A stretch of 64,000 nt of DNA from Halalkalicoccus sp. CG83. Its GTDB lineage: Archaea; Halobacteriota; Halobacteria; Halobacteriales; Halalkalicoccaceae. The stretch covers positions 806,001 through 870,000 of the forward strand of contig NZ_JAZDDH010000001.1 of NCBI RefSeq assembly GCF_037081715.1, read 5' to 3'. Shown here piece after piece: positions 27,101 through 35,172 of the stretch; within the stretch, counting starts at the first letter, position 1, and each line of letters opens with the position of its first letter. A model generated the notes under the pieces. That model saw only the letters and a program-made list of their open reading frames with translations, was not told the origin of the DNA and did no database searches. A program made the position numbers and the translations under genes.

Positions 27101-27391
27101 GACGGCGAGTCGGTTGATCCCGATGAGTTCGGCGAGACGGTGATCACGATCGCCGGTCGGGGGGCGACGGCACGCTACGAACTCGAATTCAGCGTCAATG
27201 CCGATATCGAGAAGTCCGAACAGTACGGCGCAACGATCAACGACTACGATCAGATCAGCGGGACGACGGTGACGGGTCGAACCACCAACGCACCCGACTC
27301 GTACGTCTTCTCGGGCGCACTGACCGAGTTCAGTGCGGACGAAGTAGTCGACGTGTCGTTCAACGGTGAGTCGACGGGGAACTGGATCTAG
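24164..27391 (+). CDS. Beta-helix protein with seven beta repeats
   Basis: 1075 residues from ATG 24164 (MSYADVDVLG), chosen because the second copy starts MSYSSSGILD and both align from there. Residues about 30-380 are a right-handed parallel beta-helix of pectate-lyase/NosD type (VTGLRIRGAR, VDNCELFGWTWNAVHL, VHHNHIHKSYQLG, VENNVFGP, RNNTF, IENNRF ladders). An acidic linker of about 30 Asp/Glu follows, then seven beta-rich repeats of 80-95 residues. The fold is that of polysaccharide lyases or glycan-binding proteins, but no catalytic set is identifiable. There is no Sec or Tat signal peptide, odd for an acidic surface-type protein. It heads the first three-gene cassette. Confidence 0.85.
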   Translation: MSYADVDVLGAVESSSIAGGAQYDGKLHPSDADTEVSTADGLLSALDGSSDVIAIANDAVIDLTGENQIDLGSKTLVSYRGRNGQEGALIRTDSRGYYGTRPYTLFDSAGSPRVTGLRIRGARATGGFTRWDYDDNLAQAIRLRGPGGEVDNCELFGWTWNAVHLKGDGESTVTEAEVHHNHIHKSYQLGYGYGITIRRGFGEIHHNYFDETRHTIAGYGWWNSGFVVENNVFGPRHYSHTVDMHCLEENRATARVGDDPNDPDYDLRAGGEMRVRNNTFCMDQGVHGGGINAIAIRGVPWDGVWIENNRFAHSQRPPYNSGNDQEGFAWRQVNLNLSGWDPIPQDDEGYTRNWNDTDNQFGAPDTPWESGYGAPVNLVGGGGEEPEEDEDQEDEDQEDEEDEEDEEEEQDGRDVITVSGGGSTTYYEFEFSVDGDVEKSEEYGATINSYDQISGSTVSGRTTNEPDSFAYTGEIASFEADDGIEVRINGEPVDPDTLGEDEEDEEDEEEGEDVVTINGRGETVYYTFSVDGGVEKSNANDATINESDSIIGYSDFDTIVTGRTTNQSDSFVLEGEITSFSTSSTGGPAAISLGGESITPDEFGETVITIADRGATARYELEFSVNADIEKSEQYGATIDSTDQVNGTAVSGQTTDEPDSYVFSGALTEFRADEAVDVSFNGQSTGLWIESEEQELEEEEQDERDVITVSGGGSTTYYEFEFSVDGDVEKSEQYGATINSYDQISGSTVSGRTTNEPDSFAYTGEITSFEADDGIEVQINGESVDPDTLGEDEEEEEEQDDQDVITVAGGGSTTYYEFEFSISGDVEKSEQYGATINSYDQISGSTVSGRTTNEPDSFAYTGEIVSFEADEGIEVQINGEEVDPDTLGEDEEEEEDEEDVLTINGQGETVYYTFSVDGGVEKSNANDATINEFDSIIGYNDYDTIVTGRTTTQSDSFVLEGDITSFSTSSTGDPGDISIDGESVDPDEFGETVITIAGRGATARYELEFSVNADIEKSEQYGATINDYDQISGTTVTGRTTNAPDSYVFSGALTEFSADEVVDVSFNGESTGNWI
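25404..27388 (+). repeat. Intragenic repeats A-B-C-A-A-B-C
   Basis: Seven coding repeats with three types. A: DVITVSGGGSTTYYEFEFS with GRTTNEPDSFAYTGE (starts near 25404, 26276, 26570). B: TINGRGETVYYTFSVDGG with GRTTNQSDSFVLEGE (25699, 26860). C: VITIADRGATARYELEFS with DSYVFSGALTEF (25976, 27134). Order A-B-C-A-A-B-C shows duplication of an A-B-C block plus an extra A. Most are separated by 10-20 residue Asp/Glu runs. The DNA of same-type copies is nearly identical over long stretches. Confidence 0.85.
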
Positions 27392-27728
27392 TCGGTCGTT
27401 CGGTTGACTCGCCACCCGCTACGATTACCGATCATCTGCGGTCCAGGAAACGAGGCGGGCCAGCCGACTTCAGCCGAACCGAGTGAGAACACGGAGATCG
27501 ATACGACGAGGTGATCGTGACGCTAGCACCTCGATACGGAGTCGACTGCCGGTAGTTGTCCCGACCTGTTGGCCTTCGAAGTGAGAGCCACCTTCGACGA
27601 TCGGGACATATTCGGTCGATTCTACCGGTTTATCGCTCCTCATCGCGACTCCGGTTTCGTTGGAGCGACCGGTTTCGGAGCGTCCCTGATACTCGTACGT
27701 TCTTGAGTGGATATCGACAGGAGTCCGT
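27392..27728. other. Intergenic between convergent genes
   Basis: About 340 bp separating the convergent ends of the beta-helix and Tat/Ig-like genes. No gene, repeat or clear hairpin seen. Confidence 0.35.
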
Positions 27729-28160
27729 CTAGGGGTCGAGCGTATTGACGACGTACATTGGGACGTGTATCTCCTGATCGGTTTCACCCGCCTCTACCGT
27801 CTCTGTTTTGTTCTGCCATCCCTCCTTTTCCAGCGTTACTTCAGCGGAGTCTTCGCTGATTTGAAAGTCAACGGTTCCCGACTCGTCGGTTTCCTTTCGC
27901 TCGTTTTGGTACTCCACAACACAATCTTCTAAGGGACCGTCGATTTCAAGACCAGTCACCAGGATGGTATTGAGATCCATGCTCGAGGAGTCCTCCGATT
28001 CCGATGACGTCTCATGGTTGGTCGCGCCTGAAACGCCTGACGACGCGATCAGCCCGACGCCAGCAGTGCCGGTGAGGAGGACGTCCCGTCGGGAGATCGG
28101 AAGACGTGCGTCCGGTTGTGAGGTGCGAGTTGTCTGAGTAGTGTCGTCTGCAGAGTTCAT
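27729..28160 (-). CDS. Tat-exported Ig-like (CarboxypepD_reg) protein
   Basis: 143 residues. PISRRDVLLTGTAGVGLIAS is a Tat signal with a hydrophobic core ending near SGAT. After a Ser/Glu-rich spacer comes one carboxypeptidase-regulatory-like beta-sandwich: TILVTGLEIDGPLEDCVVEY, then TDESGTVDFQI and LEKEGWQNKTETVEAG. The same domain, with DESGVVTFEV and EKDRWESVSETLTV, occurs in the second cassette gene at 49789. No lipobox, so probably released or surface-held by partners. It is transcribed opposite to the beta-helix and LTD genes on either side. Confidence 0.8.
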   Translation of the reverse strand: MNSADDTTQTTRTSQPDARLPISRRDVLLTGTAGVGLIASSGVSGATNHETSSESEDSSSMDLNTILVTGLEIDGPLEDCVVEYQNERKETDESGTVDFQISEDSAEVTLEKEGWQNKTETVEAGETDQEIHVPMYVVNTLDP

Positions 28161-28200
28161 CCAAGTCTCATTAGACCCGTTCCGCTACTGTAATATATGT
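28161..28200 (-). promoter_or_regulatory. Promoter conserved between cassettes
   Basis: The 40 bases before ATG 28160 contain ACATATATTACAG at the far end. They align without gaps to the 40 bases before ATG 49789 in the second cassette with 26 identities, including the TATA region, a GCGGAAC/CCGGAAC block and TCTAA. This shows the two promoters are homologous and under constraint or recently duplicated. Confidence 0.6.
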
Positions 28201-28529
28201 TCTGAAGTAGCTCAGGTAAATAGATGATAAATTCGTTCTCGAAACAGATGGATCGATTAAGCAACCGTCTCCAACCATGATATCCTGCACTACGATGCCA
28301 TGTCGGCATCTCATCTGTAGGACCGTCTAAGATGTGATATCGACGACACGCAGGATCTGATATCGGGCGTGGTCTGGTCGTCTTGGTCGTGCTCTGGCTG
28401 CGGGCATACGCGTAACTGCGTTCGGCTCCTGCTCGACGGGCTCGTTCAGCGACCGTCACTACTCGACTTCTATGTAGATACTTTCATGGTAGAGTGGGTA
28501 AAATCCATATTAGATACGTAGACCGTCAC

Positions 28530-29594
28530 ATGAATAGAATAACATCTCCGAACCCACGAACGGTCGCAATTCTCGTAGTAATAGGCTGTGTCCTCCTCAT
28601 CGGTTGTTCCGGGCTAGGTGTCGATGATTCTACCGTAGAAAACAACGAGACCAACGGTACCAACGAGACCGACGGAGCGAACAACACGACCGACGATCTC
28701 GCGGAGGCGAACAACACGACTGCTACCCCGGAGGAGACCAACAACACAACGGAGGCGGAGCAAGACCCGCCGGGCGCAGAGGATGGTGACGAGACGAACG
28801 AAACCGAGTCGGATGTCAACACGAGCTCCACACCGGAGAACGCCTCCGGGGTTACCGAAACCAACGAGACCGAGGAGACCACTGATACCGACGAAACGGA
28901 CCAGAGTGACCAAACGGACGACACCGACGAAGCCACTGAGTACGCGAGTCCCGACGACATTCGCGTCGATGGGGTAACCCACATGGAGAGTGACTCCGAC
29001 CTCGACAGCGATGAGATCACGTTAGCCAACACCAACGATGAACTCGCGCTCCCGATCGGCGGCTGGGAGATCGCGTTCGAGGGGACTGATCAGCGCATCT
29101 CCATCGATGAGGGGACCGTCATTGAGCCCGGAGACACCCGGACCATCCAGCTCGAGGACGGAGAAAAGGTACTCAACGAGGACGGCGGGGTCGTTCACCT
29201 CTACGACGCGGAGGGGAATCATGTCGGCTCCTGGGATCACGTGGGCTCGCCTAGCAGCCCGCCTGCATCGGATGAGGGAGACGAGCAAGGATACGTTCAG
29301 TTCGAGATCATCGATGCAGAGAGTGGTGAAGGCGTCGAGAATGCGAACGTCGTTCTCGAAGACGGAGATACGCAACTGACGGGCAGTACTGATGGAGCCG
29401 GAGTGACTACGATTCGAGACATCTCGTATGGTGAGTACGAGTTGACCGTCGAACACGATGAGTATACGACCCACTCCGAGACGATCACAGTCAACGAGGA
29501 GACCACTGAGAGGACGATCGACCTGGAATCGGCTGAGTCTGAGGGCGCTGCCGCTCAGACAGTGACTGGAACGATCGGTACTGCTGGCGTGTAA
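28530..29594 (+). CDS. LTD-domain lipoprotein with sequon-rich stalk
   Basis: 354 residues from ATG 28530 (MNRITSPNPRTV; ATG 28494 adds 12). A hydrophobic signal (TVAILVVIGCVLLIGC) ends in a lipobox Cys, so it is a Sec-type lipoprotein. Residues about 25-135 are a stalk of Asn, Glu, Thr, Asp with 13 N-x-S/T sequons. About 137-245 is an LTD (lamin-tail-like) beta domain: DDIRVDGVTHMES, EITLANTND, IGGWEI, VIEPGDTRTIQL, HLYDAEGNHVGSWDHV. About 258-340 is a carboxypeptidase-regulatory-like domain (GYVQFEIIDAESGEG to YELTVEHDEYTTHSET). Role unknown. Its paralogue at 48604-49569 is broken. Confidence 0.85.
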   Translation: MNRITSPNPRTVAILVVIGCVLLIGCSGLGVDDSTVENNETNGTNETDGANNTTDDLAEANNTTATPEETNNTTEAEQDPPGAEDGDETNETESDVNTSSTPENASGVTETNETEETTDTDETDQSDQTDDTDEATEYASPDDIRVDGVTHMESDSDLDSDEITLANTNDELALPIGGWEIAFEGTDQRISIDEGTVIEPGDTRTIQLEDGEKVLNEDGGVVHLYDAEGNHVGSWDHVGSPSSPPASDEGDEQGYVQFEIIDAESGEGVENANVVLEDGDTQLTGSTDGAGVTTIRDISYGEYELTVEHDEYTTHSETITVNEETTERTIDLESAESEGAAAQTVTGTIGTAGV

Positions 29595-30104
29595 CCGGTC
29601 TCTCTTCTTCGCTTGGACTTCGGCGGTGAACCCACGCTTCTATCGTACGAGCTCTTCCAATTCGGCGAATCCATTTTTGTATCGACAGCACGAACGACGG
29701 CCGTATTCTCACATTTGGGAGCTGATTTCCGATCGAGATCAACGGTGCCGTGTTCGATGCCATCGGCGGACGGCGGATTACCTGCAGAGGCCTGAGACCG
29801 CCGCCAGGGCAGGCCGTAACGCGTTCGAGGATTGATGTCTTGCCCTCTCAAACGAGAGCTCGCGACAACCTCGGAGGTCCACCACGGGCTTCGACTGGCG
29901 ACCTGGCACCCTTGGTGCATGGTGATTCTGCGAACGCGCGTTTCCCCATCTACCTCCCAACTCCGAAGCAACTATCACCGAGCTGCGAACAGCGTTCGTG
30001 TCAGGGCCCAAAGTACAGATCTAGCCTTCGTCTTGCTGGATGCCAAGTAGAGACACTCTCATCGCTGCCTCGTTTTGAGAATGCGTGTGGAGTTCGAGAG
30101 ACGT
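29595..30104. other. Intergenic, about 510 bp
   Basis: A forward frame at about 29613-29795 (FGGEPTLLSYELFQFGESIF) has protein-like character but no good start or family. Otherwise nothing is recognised. Confidence 0.3.
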
Positions 30105-30275
30105 CTACTCGAGGCCGACGAAGATTGCTCCCTTCATGCCCATCGCCACGTGGGGCGTACAGTAGTACTTGTAAACGCCGGGTGAGTCGAACGTGTGTTC
30201 GAATGTGTGGCCGTGGGCGGCTCGCTGGCGGTTGCAGTACAGCCCGCTAATCCTACGGTGAAATGTCGGTAACAT
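30105..30275 (-). pseudogene. Halocyanin (blue copper) 3' fragment
   Basis: 56 codons ending at 30105-30107: GLYCNRQRAAHGHTFEHTF, then DSPGVYKYYCTPHVAMGM and KGAIFVGLE-stop. The last two segments are the copper-binding loop of plastocyanin-like halocyanins, with ligand Cys, His and Met in YYCTPHxxMGM, preceded by the HTFxxPG strand. The first copper His, the N-terminal half and the Tat/lipoprotein signal are missing; an ATG at 30275 may be fortuitous. Halocyanins carry electrons at the outer membrane face; this piece cannot fold as one. Confidence 0.72.
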
Positions 30276-30658
30276 CACCAAATATCAACTTAAGACTGAA
30301 TAAGGATTCTTCGTGTGTTTCAAGACTGACTCTCACGATCAGAGTAGTCACCCCTTCCCCGGTCTCAAGTTGCCTACGAGCGTTTGAATCGTCCGTTCGC
30401 CCACTCCGAGCACGCCTTTATCCGCGAACACCGAATCGGCGCAGTCAGGTCCTCACAGAGATCGTCATAGCGGAATATGGGTGGTCTGGTCTAGAGGGGT
30501 TCCAGGCGAACTACGAGTGTATATTGTCCCGCGTCGAACCGCCTTCCAACTCACCGCCCAGAAGTAGACGGACTACGCATGTGTGGCTTCGATCCGGCTC
30601 CAGCAGATACGCGATATTGATCTCCATCTCCATGTCGTTTCGACACGATCGTCATTTG
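30276..30658. other. Intergenic, about 380 bp
   Basis: Lies where the 5' part of the halocyanin gene would be; I find no recognisable remainder. From about 30.6 kb rightwards the base composition becomes GC-rich and genes are intact and closely spaced. Confidence 0.35.
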
Positions 30659-31906
30659 TTATTCCGGTACCAGGCGAACGAGCGGCGCGTCCTCGGCGTC
30701 CACCAGCACGTAGAGGTGACCCGTATCGGGCGCGACCGCGACCTCGCGGATCCGCCAGCCGCGCCCGTCCAGCAGAGGCTCGACCTCCTCGAGGTCGGTA
30801 CCGTCGACGGCGAGCCGACCGAGGTACTCCTCGGCTAAGTTCCCGACGAGCAGGTCGCCCTGCAGGTCGGGAAACGCCTCGCCGTCGTAGAAGGTCATTC
30901 CGGCCGGCGGGAAGCCGCCGGTGCCACACTCCCAGTAGTGGACCGGCTCCACCATGTCCTCGCGTTCGGGGGGTCGGTCGCCGAGCGGTTCCTCCGATCC
31001 GTAGTGACAGGCGTAGGTCGCGACGGGCCAGCCGTAGTTGCCCCCCGCCTCGATGACGTTGATCTCGTCGCCGTCCCCCTCGCCGTGCTCGCTCTGCCAG
31101 ATCGCGCCCGTCTCGGGGTGGAGCGTCATCCCCTGGGGATTCCGGTGGCCGTAGCTGAAGATCTCGTCCTCCGCATCGGGATCGTCGACGAACGGGTTCC
31201 CCTCAGGGATCGAGCCGTCGGGCGTGAGCCGCAGCGTGGCGCCGAGTTCGTTCGACGTGTCCTGGGCGACGTGGTCGGGGCCGAACTCCTTGGACTGGCG
31301 GTCGCCCGTCGTCATGTAGAGCAGGTCGTCCTCGCCGAAGACGATCCGCGAGCCGAAGTGAGCGTCCGAGTCGACGAACGGCTCCGCCACGTGCAGCACC
31401 TCGAACCCCGCGAGTCGCGGCCCGTCGGTCTCGAGCCGGCCCCGCCCGAGATGGGTGGCCGACTCGCCCTCGTCGTTCGTCGCGGCGTAGGTCAGGTAGA
31501 CCCACGGCTCCTCAGGGAACTCGGGATGCGGCGTCACGTCGAGCAGGCCGCCCTGGCCCTCCGCGTACACCTCCGGCGTACCCTCGACCGGTTCGAGGCC
31601 ACCATCCTCGCGGTCGACGAGCGCCAGGCGACCGGAACGCTCGGTGACGAGCGCTCGCGAGTCATCGGGCAGGAACGCGAGCCCCCAGGGGTGGGTGAGC
31701 CCCTCGAGTACCTCCTCGACCTCGAATCCGCTAGTAGAACCTCCCTCGGTCCCCTCGTCCCCGCCGTCATTGTCGCCACCGTTCGACGCCGAGCCGTCGC
31801 CGTCGTCGAAGTCATCGACGCAGCCGGCGGTGGAGAGGACGCTGAGCACCCCGGTGGCTCGCAAAAGCGTGCGTCGGCTGGTGCTGGTGTAGTGTGGAGC
31901 GGTCAT
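30659..31906 (-). CDS. PQQ-type sugar dehydrogenase lipoprotein
   Basis: 415 residues. SRRTLLRATG with lipobox STAGC is a Tat lipoprotein signal; an Asp/Gly/Ser spacer follows (about 30-60). The rest is a six-bladed beta-propeller of the glucose/sorbosone dehydrogenase (GSDH/Asd) family: LTHPWGLAFLPDD, GQGGLLDVTPHPEF, SDAHFGSRIVFG, TTGDR, ELGATLRLTPDGSIPEGNPF, GHRNPQGMTLHPETGAIWQSEHG and GGNYGWPVATY. These hold the PQQ- and Ca-binding His/Arg/Asp positions of the family. It would oxidise sugars outside the membrane, but the substrate and the presence of PQQ in this organism are not shown. Confidence 0.88.
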   Translation of the reverse strand: MTAPHYTSTSRRTLLRATGVLSVLSTAGCVDDFDDGDGSASNGGDNDGGDEGTEGGSTSGFEVEEVLEGLTHPWGLAFLPDDSRALVTERSGRLALVDREDGGLEPVEGTPEVYAEGQGGLLDVTPHPEFPEEPWVYLTYAATNDEGESATHLGRGRLETDGPRLAGFEVLHVAEPFVDSDAHFGSRIVFGEDDLLYMTTGDRQSKEFGPDHVAQDTSNELGATLRLTPDGSIPEGNPFVDDPDAEDEIFSYGHRNPQGMTLHPETGAIWQSEHGEGDGDEINVIEAGGNYGWPVATYACHYGSEEPLGDRPPEREDMVEPVHYWECGTGGFPPAGMTFYDGEAFPDLQGDLLVGNLAEEYLGRLAVDGTDLEEVEPLLDGRGWRIREVAVAPDTGHLYVLVDAEDAPLVRLVPE

Positions 31907-32052
31907 GGAACGTCCGATCTCTCGGCTCGAGCGTCGGGACGCGACCGTATCACGGTTCCGAAATCACAGCCCGCCCGTGTCCGGTACGTCCGTCGACGCC
32001 TGATTCCCCCTCGTAGCGCCCCATCCCCGCCGTCGCTACTGGCTGGCTCCGA

Positions 32053-32217
32053 TTACGTGTCCGGAACCACGCCGACCGCCGGCTTGATCCGTTCCTCACA
32101 CGAGTGACAGTTCGTGGGATCGAGTTCGTTGCGGAACTCATCGGCCGTCTCGAACGTCTCGAAGACCGACATCAGCGGTCCCGAACCACAGCGGGGGCAG
32201 CGTAACTCATAGCCCAT
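32053..32217 (-). CDS. Small zinc-ribbon protein
   Basis: 54 residues from ATG 32217 (MGYELRCPRCGSG). Cys pairs CPRC (7-10) and CHSC (37-40) form a zinc ribbon around a helical FETADEFRNEL. A longer start at 32229 adds MVWQ-type residues. Transcribed divergently from the SDR gene. No assigned role. Confidence 0.7.
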   Translation of the reverse strand: MGYELRCPRCGSGPLMSVFETFETADEFRNELDPTNCHSCEERIKPAVGVVPDT

Positions 32218-32422
32218 AGTCGTGTGTTGCCATACCATGGTAAAAGTCCTTTCATTCCGTTCCGTTGTGTCGGGAGGAGACCGAACGAAACCGAGGCAGC
32301 CGACACATCGACAGCTGAAGACGCCTCGATCCGAATGAGGGTGACGACGACACGTCCCCCGGATCGACCGAGCCACGGCGGGCGCTCCCACCGGTTTTGT
32401 ACCTCGCCCGCGATCACCGACC

Positions 32423-33298
32423 ATGGACCGACCCGGGGACGACCTGACGGTGTTGCTGACGGGCGGGACGAGCGGTATCGGCGCCGTCGCCGCCCGGAAG
32501 CTGGCGTCCGAAGGCGCGACGGTCGCGATCGTCGGCCGCGACGAGACCCGCGGTCGTCAGCTCGCCGACGACCTGACGACGTCGACGGCCGGCGCGGTTC
32601 GCTTCCATCGAGCGGATCTCGCGACCCAGAGCGCGGTTCGGCGGCTGGCCGCGGAGATCGCGAACACGTACGACTGCCTCGACGTGCTCGTCCACAACGC
32701 CGGACTCTCGAAAGGGGAACGCACGATCACCGAGGACGGCGTCGAGCTCACCCTCGCCGTCAACCACCTCGCGCCGTACCTGCTCACCCACGACCTGCTG
32801 GACCTGCTCCGCGGGGCGCCCACCGCGCGCGTCGTCGTCACCGCCTCCGGGGTCCACGCCCGCGGAGAGCTCGACTTCGACGATCTCCGGCTGGAGCGGG
32901 AGTACAGCGCGCTCGATGCCTACGCCCGGTCGAAGCTGGCGAACGTCGCGTTCACCGTCGAGCTCGCAGACCGGCTCGACGACGGGAGCGCCATCGTCGC
33001 GAACTGCCTTCACCCGGGGTTCATCCCGTCGACGGGGCTGTTCCGGAACGCCGGGCTCCGAACGCGGCTGTTCGCGCGGATCGCCGCGGCGGTCCCCGGG
33101 TTCGGCACGACCCCCAAGACGGGTGCCGACCGGCTCGTCGAACTCGCGACGGCGCCCGAGTACGGACGCCGTTCCGGCCGGTACGTCGGGACGGACGGTC
33201 CGGAGGAGCCCGCGCCAGCCGCGACCGATCCCGAGTTCCGAGAGCGACTCTGGCGCGTCAGCGCCGACCTCGTCGGCGTCGAACCGGAGTGGCCGTGA
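32423..33298 (+). CDS. SDR oxidoreductase (retinol-dehydrogenase-like)
   Basis: 291 residues. Classical/extended short-chain dehydrogenase with TGGTSGIG (NADP binding, 14-21), Asp-containing RADLATQ, HNAG in place of the usual NNAG, the catalytic Ser in VVTASGVHA and YARSK (Tyr-x-x-x-Lys). The long C-terminal part (GFIPSTGLFRN to the end) matches retinol-dehydrogenase/WWOX-like members acting on lipid or steroid-like alcohols; the true substrate is unknown. Confidence 0.85.
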   Translation: MDRPGDDLTVLLTGGTSGIGAVAARKLASEGATVAIVGRDETRGRQLADDLTTSTAGAVRFHRADLATQSAVRRLAAEIANTYDCLDVLVHNAGLSKGERTITEDGVELTLAVNHLAPYLLTHDLLDLLRGAPTARVVVTASGVHARGELDFDDLRLEREYSALDAYARSKLANVAFTVELADRLDDGSAIVANCLHPGFIPSTGLFRNAGLRTRLFARIAAAVPGFGTTPKTGADRLVELATAPEYGRRSGRYVGTDGPEEPAPAATDPEFRERLWRVSADLVGVEPEWP

Positions 33299-33469
33299 CG
33301 GAGAACGACCCTGGTTTCGACGTCTCGTTTCGAGTCTCCACGGTACACGTACACGGCTGCGTGTGGCGGTTCGATCTCACTTTCCGTGAGCCAACGGCCG
33401 GTCGCTCCCATCGACTGTGCCACTCCGTGGACGAAACCGTTTCACCTCCGTGAGAAGTATCCGGCAACG

Positions 33470-33898
33470 ATGAATGGAGTCCTTCGCCGGCTCAAGCGCC
33501 CATTGGTGTATCTGATGGGATCGGCATACGTCGTCGCGGGCGTCTTGCATTTCGTCGTACCCGAGCTCTACGTCCAGATCGTCCCACCGGTCTTTCCAGC
33601 AGCGCTTGCACTCGTCTATCTGTCCGGACTCGCCGAAATAGCCGTCGGGATCGGGCTCTTGATTCCTCGCACTCGACGGCACGCAGCGTGGGCGACGGTT
33701 GCGTTGCTCGTAGCGATCTTCCCAGCAAACGTCTACATGGCGACTCACGGGGTCGGTATCGAGGGGCTACCGGGCGGTGGCGATCCCTCCGGCGTCGTTC
33801 GCTGGGGACGACTCCCCCTCCAGGGCGTGTTGATTCTCTGGGCGTTCTGGTACACTCGACCACTGACCGGACAGGCCACCGTCGATACTGGCGGATAG
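33470..33898 (+). CDS. DoxX-like membrane protein
   Basis: 142 residues from ATG 33470. Four membrane helices: LVYLMGSAYVVAGVLHFVV, ALALVYLSGLAEIAVGIGLLI, AAWATVALLVAIFPANVYM and GVLILWAFWYT. The FxxxGxxHF, Pxx(Y/F) and ExxxG pattern fits the DoxX/DoxD family of small quinone-pathway or redox-associated membrane proteins. Follows the SDR gene by about 170 bp. Confidence 0.8.
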   Translation: MNGVLRRLKRPLVYLMGSAYVVAGVLHFVVPELYVQIVPPVFPAALALVYLSGLAEIAVGIGLLIPRTRRHAAWATVALLVAIFPANVYMATHGVGIEGLPGGGDPSGVVRWGRLPLQGVLILWAFWYTRPLTGQATVDTGG

Positions 33899-34133
33899 CG
33901 ATCCTCTACGGGCATGTACCGTCCCGAGTGACGCCGACTCACGGACTGATCGTTCGGAAGGGACGCACTCCGGATTCAGTCCGCCCGCTGAATCCCCTCA
34001 CTACCCAACGCGGTTCGACGGGCTCGTCCGCGTATCGGGTGGTTCGTGGATCCGGGTAGCTCTCCGATCGTACGCTTCTCGTCCGCTTCGCCGCCATACC
34101 AACGCTGAGGTGGTACGCGTCCATCCCTCCGTC

Positions 34134-34961
34134 ATGGGTTCGCTCAATCCCGATTTCACCGGCGAAACGGTCGTCGTCACCGGCGGCAGCTCCGGCATCG
34201 GCCGCGCGGTCGCGCTGGCGTTCGGCGAGGCGGGCGCGACGGTGCTCAACGTGGACGTCCGCGCCGATCCGAAGGACACGGCCGCCGAGGTACCGACACA
34301 CGAGGCCATCCGCGAGCGTGGCGGCACGGCGTCGTACGCCGAGTGTGACGTCTCCGACCCCGACCAGATCGACGACGTCATCGAGGCGGCCCGCGAGTTC
34401 GGCGGCGCTGACGGGCAGGGCCCGTCCGCTCGTGGGACGTCGTCCTCCGGCGTCGACGTCATGATCAACAACGCGGGCTTCTACACCAAGCGTCGGTTCC
34501 GGGACGTCACGCCCGAGGAGTTCGAGCAGGTCCACGGGGTCAACGCCCGCGGAGCGTTCTTCGGGACCCAGAAGGCCGCGAACGACATGATCGAACGCGG
34601 CGAGCCGGGCGTCGTCATCAACACGGCCTCGAACACGCAGGGACGCGCCGCGTGGGACCACTCGCACTACGCCGCGACCAAGGGCGCGATCCGGATGATC
34701 ACGCGCAGCGCCGCGCTCGAACTCGCGGGCGAGGGGGTTCGGGTGAACGCCGTCGCTCCCGGTCCCGTCGCCACCGAGATCCGCGAGGGCTGGAAGGAGG
34801 AAGCACAGGAGATGGGTCCTACCGGGGAGACGCCGGATCTGCCGCTGCGGGCGGCGATGCCGGCGGAGCTCCCCGGCGCGTACCTGTATCTCGCGAGCGA
34901 CGAGGCCTCGTACGTCACCGGCGAAACGGTGTGGGTCGACGGGGGTGGCCACGTCTGTTGA
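34134..34961 (+). CDS. SDR oxidoreductase (glucose-dehydrogenase-like)
   Basis: 275 residues from ATG 34134 (an ATG eight codons before is poorer). TGGSSGIG (14-21), NNAGFYTK, catalytic Ser in NTASNTQG, YAATK and the C-terminal YVTGETVWVDGG are those of classical SDRs such as glucose 1-dehydrogenase and 3-oxoacyl-ACP reductase. A 25-residue insert after EFGGADGQG is Ser/Gly-rich. Cytoplasmic; substrate not determinable. Confidence 0.87.
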   Translation: MGSLNPDFTGETVVVTGGSSGIGRAVALAFGEAGATVLNVDVRADPKDTAAEVPTHEAIRERGGTASYAECDVSDPDQIDDVIEAAREFGGADGQGPSARGTSSSGVDVMINNAGFYTKRRFRDVTPEEFEQVHGVNARGAFFGTQKAANDMIERGEPGVVINTASNTQGRAAWDHSHYAATKGAIRMITRSAALELAGEGVRVNAVAPGPVATEIREGWKEEAQEMGPTGETPDLPLRAAMPAELPGAYLYLASDEASYVTGETVWVDGGGHVC

Positions 34962-35172
34962 GGGGGTGACACCGGTCGAGATCCAGCTACAGGGTTCGGC
35001 GACCGTCGCCGGTCGCCGTCCGACGGACCGCCGAGTCCGACGACTGCCGTTACAGACGGCCGTCTGCATGAAGGAATCCCTCTACCACCCGGTTCAGGTG
35101 AACACGGCCTGCTGAACGGAGGCGAGCCGAAACGACGGTGACCTATTTCACCGGTCCGTCCGTACGGAGGAC

